From: Mucilaginibacter sp.
Lineage (GTDB): Bacteria > Bacteroidota > Bacteroidia > Sphingobacteriales > Sphingobacteriaceae
NCBI RefSeq assembly: GCF_028288185.1
Contig: NZ_JAQBOF010000004.1
Span: forward strand, 1 to 64,000
Length of the DNA stretch: 64,000 bases
Direction: 5' to 3'
A program made the position numbers and the translations under genes. Under the pieces are notes generated by a model. It saw only the letters and a program-made list of their open reading frames with translations, was not told the DNA's origin and ran no database searches. This document shows, piece by piece, positions 16,977 to 23,916 of the stretch; position 1 is the first letter of the stretch, and each line of letters starts with the position of its first letter.

Positions 16977-18632
16977 CTTCTTAGCCCACCCGTCCTTCAA
17001 GGTCACCGTCCGGTTAAACACCAGCTTATCTGTAGTTGAATGTTTATCCAGTGTAAAATATCCTTTGCGGATAAACTGGTAGCCTTTTCCTGCTTCAGCG
17101 TTAGCAAGGTCGGCCTCTATATAGGCGGTTGGTAATATTTGTAAACTATGTGGATTTAAATAATCTTTAAAATCGCCGTCTTCGTTGGATGGGTCTTCCA
17201 CCTGGAACAAGCGATCATATAAACGCACCTCGGCAGTTTTAGCATGTGGTACACTTACCCAATGGATAGTGCCCTTAACGTTAATCCCGCTGGTATCATG
17301 GCCCGATTTTGATTCGGGGATATAAGTACAGTATATTTCGGTTACATTGCCGGCGGCATCCTTTTTAAAGTCCTCACATTTTACAATGTAGGCGTTCTTT
17401 AAACGCGCCATCAGCCCAACACCTAAACGGAAAAACTTTTTAGGTGGCTCTTCCATAAAATCCTCACGCTCTATCCACAACTCATTGCTGAATGGAATAT
17501 CCCTGCCACCATCGCCACCTTCAATTTCGGGGTTGTTTTCGCCATGCAGGGTTTCGGTTTTCCCTTCGGGATAATTGGTGATGATCATTTTTATAGGATC
17601 AAGCACTGCCATACGGCGCCATGCCGTTTTGTTCAGATCCTCGCGGATACAGAATTCCAGCAGGCTAAAATCAATCATGTTCTCGCGTTTGGCAACACCT
17701 ATACGCTCGCAAAACTCGCGGATAGAAGCAGCAGTATAACCACGGCGGCGTAAACCGCTAATGGTTGACATACGCGGATCATCCCAACCCTCCACATGCT
17801 TCTCGTTTACTAATTGCATCAGCTTGCGTTTACTCATCACCGTGTATGTCATGTTTAAACGGGCAAACTCATATTGTTTAGACGGGAATATATTCAACTG
17901 CTCAATAAACAGATCATACAAAGGCCTGTGCGATACAAACTCTAACGTACAGATAGAATGTGTGACCTCCTCAATAGCATCTGATTGGCCATGCGCAAAA
18001 TCATACATCGGGTAAATGCACCAGGTATCGCCGGTACGGTGATGATGTGCATGTTTAATACGGTACATCAACGGGTCGCGCAACAACATATTTGGCGATT
18101 CCAGGTCGATCTTTGCACGTAGTACTTTATCACCATCCTGGTATTTACCGGCTTTCATAGCTGCAAATAGCTGCAGGTTTTCTTCTACGCTGCGGCTGCG
18201 ATATTCATTTGGCGTACCCGACCCGGTTGGGGTGCCTTTTTGGAACGCAATTTCTTCGGCTGTGCTGTCGTCAACATAAGCCAGGCCTTTTTTAATCAAG
18301 GTTACTGCAAAATCATATAGCTTACCAAAATAATCAGACGCGTAAAGCTCTTCGGCCCAATCAAAGCCCAGCCATTTTACATCTTCTTTTATGCTATCAA
18401 CATATTCGGTTTCTTCTTTGGTAGGGTTGGTATCATCAAAACGCAGGTTGGTTTTGCCATTGTATTTTTTTGCCAATCCAAAATTTAAACAAATGGATTT
18501 AGCATGCCCAATATGCAAATAACCATTAGGCTCCGGCGGGAAACGGGTTAACACCCGGCCACCGTGCTTGCCAGCAGCTATATCTTCTTCAACTATTTCT
18601 TCAATAAAATTCAATGATCTCTCTTCGCTCAT
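16974..18632 (-). CDS. glnS: Glutamine--tRNA ligase
   Basis: Charges tRNA-Gln with glutamine. The 552-residue class I synthetase has the HIGH box in PNGYLHIGHAKS, the KMSKS-equivalent VMSKRKL and the two C-terminal anticodon-binding beta-barrels. The start is set at MSEERSLNFI, where homology begins. An upstream in-frame ATG would add 30 hydrophobic residues and overlap the palindrome at 18690. A TACTTTTG box lies 8 bp before the chosen start. Confidence 0.95.
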   Translation of the reverse strand: MSEERSLNFIEEIVEEDIAAGKHGGRVLTRFPPEPNGYLHIGHAKSICLNFGLAKKYNGKTNLRFDDTNPTKEETEYVDSIKEDVKWLGFDWAEELYASDYFGKLYDFAVTLIKKGLAYVDDSTAEEIAFQKGTPTGSGTPNEYRSRSVEENLQLFAAMKAGKYQDGDKVLRAKIDLESPNMLLRDPLMYRIKHAHHHRTGDTWCIYPMYDFAHGQSDAIEEVTHSICTLEFVSHRPLYDLFIEQLNIFPSKQYEFARLNMTYTVMSKRKLMQLVNEKHVEGWDDPRMSTISGLRRRGYTAASIREFCERIGVAKRENMIDFSLLEFCIREDLNKTAWRRMAVLDPIKMIITNYPEGKTETLHGENNPEIEGGDGGRDIPFSNELWIEREDFMEEPPKKFFRLGVGLMARLKNAYIVKCEDFKKDAAGNVTEIYCTYIPESKSGHDTSGINVKGTIHWVSVPHAKTAEVRLYDRLFQVEDPSNEDGDFKDYLNPHSLQILPTAYIEADLANAEAGKGYQFIRKGYFTLDKHSTTDKLVFNRTVTLKDGWAKK

Positions 18633-18640
18633 GGTAAGGG

Positions 18641-18648
18641 CAAAAGTA
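18641..18648 (-). promoter_or_regulatory. Predicted -7 box of glnS
   Basis: On the minus strand this reads TACTTTTG (TAnnTTTG), 8 bp before the chosen glnS start. That implies a very short leader and supports the start. No -33 TTG is evident. Confidence 0.4.
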
Positions 18649-18689
18649 TGATTTTTAAGCGAAAGGATAAAGCAGGGGTTATAGGTAAA

Positions 18690-18770
18690 TGTCATTTCGA
18701 CTAAAAGGGGAAATCTATACATTCGCTATTTCCGCGTGTATAGATTTCTCACTATCGTTCGAAAGGACAA
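18690..18770. repeat. Palindromic element (GTCATTTCGA family), full-length copy
   Basis: The left arm 18690-18720 (TGTCATTTCGAC... to GAAATCTATAC) pairs with 18738-18769 with several mismatches around a 17-bp loop. The short element at 4392-4431 resembles its right half. It lies between glnS and the NmrA-family gene. Confidence 0.8.
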
Positions 18771-18775
18771 GAAGG

Positions 18776-19651
18776 TTAAAACGCCCTGGCAAATTCCACC
18801 GCGAAATCTTCCAGCTTTATTTTGCTCAATACGGGTTTATGTTTCAAATAGTCTTCCCAAAGTATGCCGGTGCGAGCGGCTGCGCCCATTTCGGTATAAT
18901 TGGTTGCGACCTCTTCAGATAATCCCGCGCCTATTGCTCCGGCTATGTTATCGGCATCGGTAAATTCTATCCATGGCAACTCCGGTTTACCAATAGCAGT
19001 ACCTAATACCTTCGCTACTTCGGCGGCCTTACGCTCATCGCCGGCTACGTAACGTACGCTTTTACCGGTGAACGATCCTTGCAATTCTTCGGCTGCAACG
19101 ACAGCAATATCCGCAGGGTGAACAAGCACCATCGGGGTATCTGCACCAAAATTACTACCGATAATGCCGCCATGTTTTATCATATCAACATTGCTATAAA
19201 AGTTAATGTAGAAGAAAGCCGCGCGCAGGTGTTTTACTGCAACGCCTTCTAAAGCATTTAAAATGTTTTCTACCCTGTGGATGCCTGTTATAGGGCCGGT
19301 GCCATCTGCCAGGTGTGCGCCAATGCTGCTTAGATGTACCACTTTGGTTATACCATTAGCGGTAATAGCTTTTGCATAATTATCGCCAATATCTGCTATA
19401 TAGTCTTTCCAGTGCGTAGCGCCAAAGTTAGGCGGCACCATTAAATAAACAGCATCGGCACCTTTAAAGGCTTCGGTTAAAAAATCAACATCAGTCACCT
19501 GGCCAATTGCCGGGGTGGCTCCTAATGCTTTAATTTCATCTGCACGGTCTGCACTGCTGCTGATAACAATTACATCGTGGCCTGCTTTTACTAAAATTTC
19601 GGTCAGTGGTTTGCTGATATTACCTAATGACCCGGTGATTGTGATTTTCAT
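18776..19651 (-). CDS. NmrA/NAD(P)-binding oxidoreductase family protein
   Basis: A 291-residue atypical short-chain dehydrogenase of the NmrA-like type. It has a Rossmann motif at the very N terminus (ITGSLGNISKPLTEILVKAG), an acidic/basic loop after the second strand (ISSSADRADEI) and AVYLMVPPNF typical of the family. Such proteins bind NAD(P)(H) and act as redox sensors or quinone/azo reductases (compare QOR2). It is divergent from the HxlR regulator, with a shared 86-bp control region, so it is very likely that regulator's target. Confidence 0.85.
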   Translation of the reverse strand: MKITITGSLGNISKPLTEILVKAGHDVIVISSSADRADEIKALGATPAIGQVTDVDFLTEAFKGADAVYLMVPPNFGATHWKDYIADIGDNYAKAITANGITKVVHLSSIGAHLADGTGPITGIHRVENILNALEGVAVKHLRAAFFYINFYSNVDMIKHGGIIGSNFGADTPMVLVHPADIAVVAAEELQGSFTGKSVRYVAGDERKAAEVAKVLGTAIGKPELPWIEFTDADNIAGAIGAGLSEEVATNYTEMGAAARTGILWEDYLKHKPVLSKIKLEDFAVEFARAF

Positions 19652-19679
19652 AATATTTTATGTTTTTTTTTTGATGGGA

Positions 19680-19710
19680 CAAATGTATATTTGTACTTAC
19701 TTTTTTACAA
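19680..19710 (-). promoter_or_regulatory. Promoter of the NmrA-family gene
   Basis: On the minus strand TTG (19710-19708), a 20-bp spacer and TACATTTG (19687-19680) fit the Bacteroidota consensus. The start codon follows 28 bp later. The -33 part overlaps the repeats of the presumed operator. Confidence 0.55.
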
Positions 19711-19718
19711 GTACTTAC
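19693..19718. promoter_or_regulatory. Candidate HxlR operator: paired GTACTTAC repeats
   Basis: GTACTTAC occurs at 19693-19700 and 19711-19718, 18 bp apart, in the divergent promoter region. The pair covers the -33 element of the NmrA-family gene and adjoins a TATATTTG box (19686-19693) for the regulator, so a bound HxlR dimer could control both. Confidence 0.45.
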
Positions 19719-19737
19719 CCCAAAGTATGTATAAACT

Positions 19738-20127
19738 ATGACAGCGATAAAAGAAAGCTCGACCCAAAACATGAACAAGAGCATTGCCGAAATGCATTGC
19801 CCGGTAACTTATGTAATGAACCGTATAGGTGGTCACTGGAAACCCATCATCATGTACCAACTCATAAACGGGGCAAAACGCTATAGCGAACTAAAGCGCG
19901 CCATCCCTGCCGTTACCGAAAAAATGCTGATACAACATTTAAAGCAACTGGAGGCCGATAACCTCATCATCCGCAAGGCCGAGCCTGTTGTGCCGCCGTT
20001 TGTTACTTATACACTAAGCCCATCGGGTGAGGATTTAACACCTGTTATGACGGCAATGGTCGAGTGGGCAAAAAAGGATAGTAAAATATTGGCGGAGAAG
20101 TTTGCGGAAGTTGATGAGGTTATGTAA
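19738..20127 (+). CDS. HxlR-family transcriptional regulator
   Basis: A 129-residue winged-helix regulator. The family's conserved cysteine (Cys21 in EMHCPVTYVMNRIGGHW) precedes the helix-turn-helix, with KRYSELKRAIPAVTEKMLIQ and the wing RKAEPVVPPFVTYTLSPSG. HxlR-type regulators sense aldehydes, quinones or redox stress through such cysteines and typically control a divergent reductase, which matches the arrangement here. Confidence 0.93.
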   Translation: MTAIKESSTQNMNKSIAEMHCPVTYVMNRIGGHWKPIIMYQLINGAKRYSELKRAIPAVTEKMLIQHLKQLEADNLIIRKAEPVVPPFVTYTLSPSGEDLTPVMTAMVEWAKKDSKILAEKFAEVDEVM

Positions 20128-20215
20128 GCCAAATATATCAGACAAAAAGGCGTAGCCTTGGCCAATATATTAGCAACGGGTTTCAGCCGGTTGAATTGAG
20201 ATAATAAATATTAAA
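20128..20215. repeat. Degenerate palindromic sequence after the HxlR gene
   Basis: No gene is visible in 20128-20594. This first part holds nested small palindromes: TATATTTGGC-like and GCCAATATAT arms around AAGGCGTAGCCTT, then AACGGGTTTCAGCCGGTT. They look like decayed intergenic repeats. Confidence 0.4.
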
Positions 20216-20333
20216 AGAACCATCGGTTCGACCCATATAAATATGCGCCGTACCTACGGCACTCGTTATTGGGGTGTCTATTTGTCCAACGGATTAAAAC
20301 CTAGAATACAATATGGGGCGAGCCGATGGTTCT
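20216..20333. repeat. MITE-like element with 23-bp terminal inverted repeats
   Basis: The termini at 20216-20238 (AGAACCATCGGTTCGACC and on) and 20311-20333 are inverted repeats matching at 21 of 23 positions. The 118-bp element holds a central GCCGTACCTACGGC palindrome and no coding capacity. The centre resembles 51026-51110. Confidence 0.75.
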
Positions 20334-20400
20334 TGGCAAATCATATGTTGCTTTCAAATCAAAATGTCCACCATTTGCACCCTGCATTTATTGTTTTAAT

Positions 20401-20465
20401 CAGATACTTCTAGGATCCTAATTAATTTAAACTATTGATCATCCCAATAGTTCGATGATGGTCCG
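20401..20465. repeat. Direct repeat copy A flanking the small secreted protein gene
   Basis: Begins CAGATACTTCTAGGATCC and contains ACTATTGATCATCCCAATAG and GGTCCGG. It matches 21116-21172 with small changes and one 5-bp gap. Both copies have the same orientation and bracket the gene at 20595-21023. Confidence 0.75.
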
Positions 20466-20498
20466 GGATTATAAATTCGGGCTAACGCAATTCTCCTT

Positions 20499-20526
20499 CG
20501 CCGTTGTGGTGTTACCAACAACGGCG
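20499..20526. repeat. Hairpin CGCCGTTGT / ACAACGGCG
   Basis: A perfect 9-bp stem with a 10-bp loop, just beyond the terminator of the small secreted protein gene. Its role is unknown. Confidence 0.5.
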
Positions 20527-20545
20527 AGAAAACAATATAAAAAGC

Positions 20546-20581
20546 AAAAAGCTCCAGAAACAACTTCCGGAGCTTTTATTT
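20546..20581 (-). terminator. Terminator of the small secreted protein gene
   Basis: AAAAGCTCC and GGAGCTTTT form a stem flanked by A/T runs on both sides, 14 bp past the stop codon of the minus-strand gene. Confidence 0.8.
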
Positions 20582-20594
20582 TTAATAGTAACTA

Positions 20595-21023
20595 TTATTC
20601 AAATGTATCCGCCACTACCATTATCTTTTTCCCGGGATTTTCTTCTGTTTCAAAAACAAGCGTGATCTTTCCTGCAACACCTGTGATAGTTATGGTACAA
20701 TGTTGTGTGTTTCCGCTATCGTCTTCTAATTTAGCTTTCACTACTGTTTTACCGTCTTTAAAGGCCGTTGGCCATTCGCAGGTTTTTGAGGTGATAGCCC
20801 CTGAAATTGTATGATCCTCCTCCCCGGGAACAATGGTTACCTGTGTTTTTGAAATTGTAATAGTGGCTTTCTCTTCTTTTGAGCTTTCAATATTGCCCTT
20901 TTCGTCAAGGTGATTGGTTTTCGATGATTTTAACGTTACGGTTTTATCGCATTGGCCATAGCTTAAATGAGTGCATGCCGCCAGCAGCAATACAATTGTG
21001 ATTTTAATAAAAGTTGATTTCAT
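20595..21023 (-). CDS. Small secreted beta-rich protein of unknown function
   Basis: A 142-residue protein beginning MKSTFIKITIVLLLAACTHL, a signal peptide. LLAAC may be a lipobox, or cleavage may follow YGQC. The mature part alternates short strands (TVTLKSSKTNH, KATITISKTQVTIVPG, HCTITITGVAGKITLVFETE), suggesting a small beta sandwich. No family is recognised. The start is set at this Met; an ATG 48 bp upstream would put hydrophobic residues ahead of a normal signal sequence. Direct repeats (20401-20465 and 21116-21172) flank the gene, and it has its own terminator, so it may be a recently inserted or duplicated unit. Confidence 0.7.
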   Translation of the reverse strand: MKSTFIKITIVLLLAACTHLSYGQCDKTVTLKSSKTNHLDEKGNIESSKEEKATITISKTQVTIVPGEEDHTISGAITSKTCEWPTAFKDGKTVVKAKLEDDSGNTQHCTITITGVAGKITLVFETEENPGKKIMVVADTFE

Positions 21024-21115
21024 GATGCTTGTTTTTTTTATAAAGATAATAACATATATAATACCATGCAATACAAAGTACTATATTTTTATCTAACATT
21101 ACATCAATTACCACT

Positions 21116-21172
21116 CAGATACTTTTAGGATCCTGATTAAACTATTGAGCATCCCAATAATCAGATAGTCCG
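21116..21172. repeat. Direct repeat copy B flanking the small secreted protein gene
   Basis: Second copy of 20401-20465: CAGATACTTTTAGGATCC, then ACTATTGAGCATCCCAATAA and AGTCCG. It ends 2 bp before the stop codon of the GH38-like gene. Confidence 0.75.
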
Positions 21173-21174
21173 TA

Positions 21175-23754
21175 TTATTTGTTTCTTACATTACTAAACC
21201 TAATTGTCCTAATCCCAAACCGTGGCATAGCTACACTTACATTGGTAAGTGCTGTAGCGCCTTTGTTCATTGCTAATGCTTGTACTACATCGCCATTTAA
21301 TGAAACAATTTCGGCTTTATCTGCAACAGCATCAAGTGATATTATTTTAGGCTGAGCATCGCCCTCAGCATTAAACAGGCGCACTAACAGGTCAGTACCT
21401 ACCATTGTAACTGATGATACTTCCAAACCCGTACCGGCAACGCTTATCAAAGAGCGCGATGACGTAGTCTTGGCATCCACCACCGTGGCAACCATGGGTT
21501 CATTAAACCTGTCGCTTTCTGTCCAGATACCCGCTTTATCCCATTTGCCGGCGTGAGGTATTAATGCGTAATTCATTTCGGTAGGATATTTTAGCATGTA
21601 GTTACGCCCCCAAAGCCCAACGCCCGAGTAGGCTATATCTAACCCTAACGGAAAATCCTTGCCATGCGCATAATTGGTAGTATGGTCGGTCAACACGGCC
21701 ATACCATAAGTATTGTTGGCATCGGTAACATCAACCCAGTTTAAAACAACGTTGTTTTTAATGCTATCCCAACGGGTAAAAAAGGTGTTGTCCAGTTTGC
21801 TTTCGGTAACATCAAACGGAGCGTTTTTGTAAACTTTTTGATTTTTAAGGTTTAGAGGGAACAATGCCAGCAGTTTATCCCGGTCATCATAAAAAGCTTT
21901 TTGTAGTGATGTTGCGTCATATTTGCCGGTTTGCCCGTACGGATTGCCGATCCCCGGACTACTCTGCCAGTCTATTTTTAATTGCACATCAATACGCCGC
22001 TGTCCCTGGGTAAAAGTGATCAATTGTGTAAAGGGATTATTGGCTATCATTCCCTTTACCTGTAAGGTTATCAGTAAGCCGTCATTGTCAATTACAGTAA
22101 CCCCTGCAGGTTGATCGGCGCTCGATTTAAAGCCGCCATCTTTAAAAAAATCGCCGCGCACCTCGTTAAATTTCCTTGGATTGGCTTGATCGACAAACTC
22201 TTTGTTATTTAATTTTTTAGCCATCAGGCTTGCAATAGTACCGCCCCTGGCCGGGTCGATAATAGCGGTATAAAGATCGGTTTCTACTTTAATTTTACCA
22301 TCACTTTGTGTGGTGGCTTTAGCGCCTATTTTGGCCGCAGGTTCCTTTTTTTGCAGGCGATAAGTTGTGTATCCAAGTGACGGTACCCGGGCCTTAAACA
22401 TTAAATGAATACCATTTACCTGGCTTAGTAATTCTTTGCCATTTTTATCCAACACAACTGTGTTTCTACGCCAATCTTCCGGCACATCTACGCTTACCAG
22501 TTCATTTCGTTCCACTCCCAGCGTGTTAAATACTCGGACGTATTTTGGTGCTAAGCCATCTGTATTATCACCATTAATAGCCGCAGTTGAAGCTGTCACC
22601 ACGCTATCTGTATTTTTATTGGCGATACCCGTCCAACTAACTACTTTATCTGCCCAGGTATTACCCTGCCCCATATTGTAAGGCACTATCCAGCAATCAT
22701 GATGTTGCGACAGCAGCAACCTTGTCCAGCCCTGGTCGAGCGCCGCTTTAGGCCACGGCGATTGTTTATAAACCGATGCCATCGCCGCCAGTTTTTCGGC
22801 ACTAATCAGTTTATTTTCTGATACGCGCACCTGTTGTGCTATTCGTTGTAATATCTGCGAACCCCACACTAAACTTGTAAGCACATCTTCCTGCGAGAAT
22901 CTCCAGTCCTGTGTTGGTTTTTTAATGGAGTAGTTGTCTACATAATCTGTCCAGGTTTTATATTCAGTAGGTTGATAGCCACGTGTTCCGTCACCTACGT
23001 AAGGTCCTCCTTTCCAACCCGCATCCTGCAATACAAATCCAACGGGATGCTGTATTCCTGCCTTAAATGCTGCCGTAATAAAAGCTTTGCTGTTGCTGTT
23101 ACCGATGGTTTCCCAGGTTGAGCCGGGTTTTAGGTCTTCCATACCGTAGCGCGGAACTGTTATTAACTTTGTACCATCCGGGCCAACCCAATTTACCAGC
23201 TCGCCGCCAAACGCACGGGTGTAACCACCCCACAAAGTATTAGGATTTTTAAGCGACGCATATTTATAGCCAAACGACTTCAGGATCTGCGGCAGCGCAC
23301 TGGTAAAACAAGGTTCTTCTGATGAGTAGGTAGTAAACACCGCCGTAGGGAAATGCTTCCTAATGGTTTCCATGCCATATGCAAATTGCCTTATAATACT
23401 CTCGCCGCTTATATTGTACATATAGCTTTGCCCGTAAGCCGGACTAACGTATTCAATGCGCCTGGTAGCTATCGACTGATCGGCAAACAGCGCTTGCAGA
23501 TCTTTGTAACCTTGTTCGTCCTTTGCTTTGGCCATAGCCCAGGTTTCGGGCTCTATCTCCAGGTTTATTTTCCAGTTAGGACGAGCCTTTAACTGCTCTA
23601 CTATAAAACTGGTATAGTTAACCGGATAATGCCCCCAAAAGCCGCCATGATAACCATCAATAAAATAAGCGGTTTGCTGCGCGGATGAACGGGTTGCGAA
23701 CAACAGCATGAAGCATATAACGGTATATAATTTAGGCATTGCTGATAATTTCAT
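21175..23754 (-). CDS. Secreted GH38-like glycoside hydrolase with divergent active site
   Basis: An 859-residue secreted protein (signal peptide ending near SSAQ) that follows the GH38 alpha-mannosidase layout. It has an N-terminal alpha/beta domain to about residue 280, a helical linker around 290-365 (SVYKQSPWPKAALDQGWTRL, then LLSQHHDCWI), and beta-sandwich domains from about 400 with TAIIDPARGGTIASL. Key residues deviate. Where GH38 has HxDxxW the protein reads YHGGFWG (35-41), and where the nucleophile motif DxFGHS is expected it reads SSEEPCFTSALPQ (144-156), offering Glu rather than Asp. The HHD of SQHHDCW fits the usual later histidine. It may be a separate subfamily with another specificity, or inactive on mannosides. 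Confidence 0.8.
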   Translation of the reverse strand: MKLSAMPKLYTVICFMLLFATRSSAQQTAYFIDGYHGGFWGHYPVNYTSFIVEQLKARPNWKINLEIEPETWAMAKAKDEQGYKDLQALFADQSIATRRIEYVSPAYGQSYMYNISGESIIRQFAYGMETIRKHFPTAVFTTYSSEEPCFTSALPQILKSFGYKYASLKNPNTLWGGYTRAFGGELVNWVGPDGTKLITVPRYGMEDLKPGSTWETIGNSNSKAFITAAFKAGIQHPVGFVLQDAGWKGGPYVGDGTRGYQPTEYKTWTDYVDNYSIKKPTQDWRFSQEDVLTSLVWGSQILQRIAQQVRVSENKLISAEKLAAMASVYKQSPWPKAALDQGWTRLLLSQHHDCWIVPYNMGQGNTWADKVVSWTGIANKNTDSVVTASTAAINGDNTDGLAPKYVRVFNTLGVERNELVSVDVPEDWRRNTVVLDKNGKELLSQVNGIHLMFKARVPSLGYTTYRLQKKEPAAKIGAKATTQSDGKIKVETDLYTAIIDPARGGTIASLMAKKLNNKEFVDQANPRKFNEVRGDFFKDGGFKSSADQPAGVTVIDNDGLLITLQVKGMIANNPFTQLITFTQGQRRIDVQLKIDWQSSPGIGNPYGQTGKYDATSLQKAFYDDRDKLLALFPLNLKNQKVYKNAPFDVTESKLDNTFFTRWDSIKNNVVLNWVDVTDANNTYGMAVLTDHTTNYAHGKDFPLGLDIAYSGVGLWGRNYMLKYPTEMNYALIPHAGKWDKAGIWTESDRFNEPMVATVVDAKTTSSRSLISVAGTGLEVSSVTMVGTDLLVRLFNAEGDAQPKIISLDAVADKAEIVSLNGDVVQALAMNKGATALTNVSVAMPRFGIRTIRFSNVRNK

Positions 23755-23861
23755 TATAAGGCCTTTTAATTGGCTGTCTAAAGTTATAATAAGAAATCAC
23801 TTACTCATCATAACATTTTGCTTACAAAAGCTATTTTACGCATAACTGTATTAAATAAGCG

Positions 23862-23892
23862 TTGAACTGTTACACCGCATTTATTATCTTTA
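23862..23892 (+). promoter_or_regulatory. Predicted promoter of the PQQ-type dehydrogenase gene
   Basis: TTG (23862-23864), a 20-bp spacer and TATCTTTA (one change from TAnnTTTG) lie 24 bp before the start. Confidence 0.4.
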
Positions 23893-23916
23893 CCGCCCGT
23901 ATAAACCAGTAACTAT

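Noticed and set aside
20128..20594. Insertion sequence remnant with transposase
   Set aside because: No transposase-like reading frame exists in any frame; only short palindromes and the MITE-like element are present.
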